DNA from: Chloroflexota bacterium
GTDB lineage: Bacteria > Chloroflexota > Limnocylindria > Limnocylindrales > CSP1-4
Reading direction: 5' to 3'
DNA length: 6,477 nt
Assembly: GCA_029858845.1 (NCBI GenBank)
Contig: JAOUEG010000102.1
Coordinates: forward strand, 1 to 6,477
Made by a program: the position numbers and the translations under genes. Of this stretch, positions 5,854 to 6,477 are shown piece after piece (position 1 is the stretch's first letter; each line of letters opens with the position of its first letter). The notes beneath the pieces are model-generated. The model was given only the letters and a program-made list of their open reading frames with translations, was not told the DNA's origin and did not search any database.

Positions 5854-6477
5854 TGCGCGACACCGTTCGGAGCCCCCACCTGCCCAGCGTGCTCGTGTTC
5901 CTGATCTTCGTCTTCGGCTTCACCGCCCTCAATCTCCTCGCCCCGACCAAAGGGGTCAGCACCCTGGAACGTCGTGAGTTGGCACAGCGGCCGCGGCTGA
6001 CGGTGGAGAGCGTGATCAGCGGGCAGTTCATGGAGGACTACGCGTCGTTCATACGCGATCAGGCGGCACTTCGGGACGAGCTCCGATTCCTGAAATCGTC
6101 CGTGGAGCGGGGTGTCCTCCGGAAGGTTGAGAACAACGGCGTCTACGTTGTGGGGGATCGCGTCTACGACAAGTTCTATGGGATCCGGGAACCGCTCGCC
6201 GTCACCGCCGCACAGCGGATGAACGAGATCATCGCGTCGATCCAGGGTCGGCGCGCCTTCCTGTCCGTGATCCCGACGAAAGCCCAGGGGTTGGAGGGTG
6301 ACGGATACCTCCTGTCCGACCAGGGCTGGATCGCCGATGCGCTGCGGGACACCGTGGATGCCACGTATCTGGACCTCATGGATCTCGCAGCAGCCGGGAC
6401 CGAAACCCGCTATTACGGCGCGGATCCCCACTGGACCACGGAGGGTGCGATCCGGGCATATGAGATCGTCGCGCTCG
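5853..6477 (+). CDS. DHHW / AlgX-like protein, probable O-acetyltransferase partner of the MBOAT (3' truncated by window)
   Basis: Open to the window end: 208 complete codons from ATG 5853, which overlaps the MBOAT stop (TGATG). The N-terminus has a single hydrophobic segment (about residues 10-31, PSVLVFLIFVFGFTALNLLAP), a signal anchor that would place the rest outside the membrane. Then come features of DHHW/AlgX-like proteins: STLERRELAQRPRLT, SGQFMEDYASFIRDQAALRD, and NNGVYVVGDRVYDKF, followed by YYGADPHWTTEGA (187-199). In the last motif Asp191 and His193 match the conserved D-x-HW of AlgX/AlgJ and DHHW proteins and are likely part of the SGNH-type active site; the first His of 'DHHW' is Pro192 here. 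The nucleophilic Ser expected further along lies beyond the window. In the AlgI-AlgX/AlgJ model this protein accepts the acyl group from the MBOAT and transfers it to an extracellular acceptor. Position, overlap and operon partners agree with this role. Substrate is unknown. Confidence 0.88.
   Translation, partial: MRDTVRSPHLPSVLVFLIFVFGFTALNLLAPTKGVSTLERRELAQRPRLTVESVISGQFMEDYASFIRDQAALRDELRFLKSSVERGVLRKVENNGVYVVGDRVYDKFYGIREPLAVTAAQRMNEIIASIQGRRAFLSVIPTKAQGLEGDGYLLSDQGWIADALRDTVDATYLDLMDLAAAGTETRYYGADPHWTTEGAIRAYEIVAL

Noticed and set aside
1..6477. CRISPR array, insertion sequence or phage genes
   Set aside because: No regularly spaced repeats, transposase or integrase motifs, or phage structural genes were seen on either strand.

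Overview
The window is a GC-rich stretch (clearly above 60% G+C by eye) with every supportable gene on the + strand. Codon third positions are mostly G/C, a GTG start is used, and long open frames appear by chance on the opposite strand. The gene content and style would fit a high-GC soil or freshwater bacterium, such as a Chloroflexota lineage or an actinomycete. This placement is an impression; no rRNA or marker gene is present to fix it.

The left part (1-3234) holds the C-terminal end of a class I-like PPK2 polyphosphate kinase. After a 131-base gap comes a complete 918-residue P2-like cation-transporting P-type ATPase, preceded by an unusual run of six AGG triplets serving as Shine-Dalgarno sequence. 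The ATPase catalytic machinery is intact. The residues that bind Ca2+ in typical P2A pumps are changed in M4, M5 and M6, so the transported ion cannot be read from the sequence.

The middle (3235-3945) is a decayed region. It carries a remnant of the cytoplasmic STAS tail of a SulP-type anion transporter. The membrane domain is missing and the reading frame changes twice. After it come a perfect 9-bp inverted repeat, a sequence that can fold as a compact three-way junction, and a candidate -10 promoter element.

The right part (3946-6477) is a compact likely operon for modifying a cell-surface polymer: a DUF4358-type lipoprotein, an MBOAT/AlgI-like membrane O-acyltransferase, and the N-terminal two hundred or so residues of a DHHW/AlgX-like protein cut by the window end. 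The last two genes overlap by one base. The likely arrangement is that the MBOAT protein moves an acyl (probably acetyl) group across the membrane, the DHHW protein passes it to an exported glycan or other acceptor, and the lipoprotein is an accessory at the outer face. This trio is the best candidate for an incompletely described system here.
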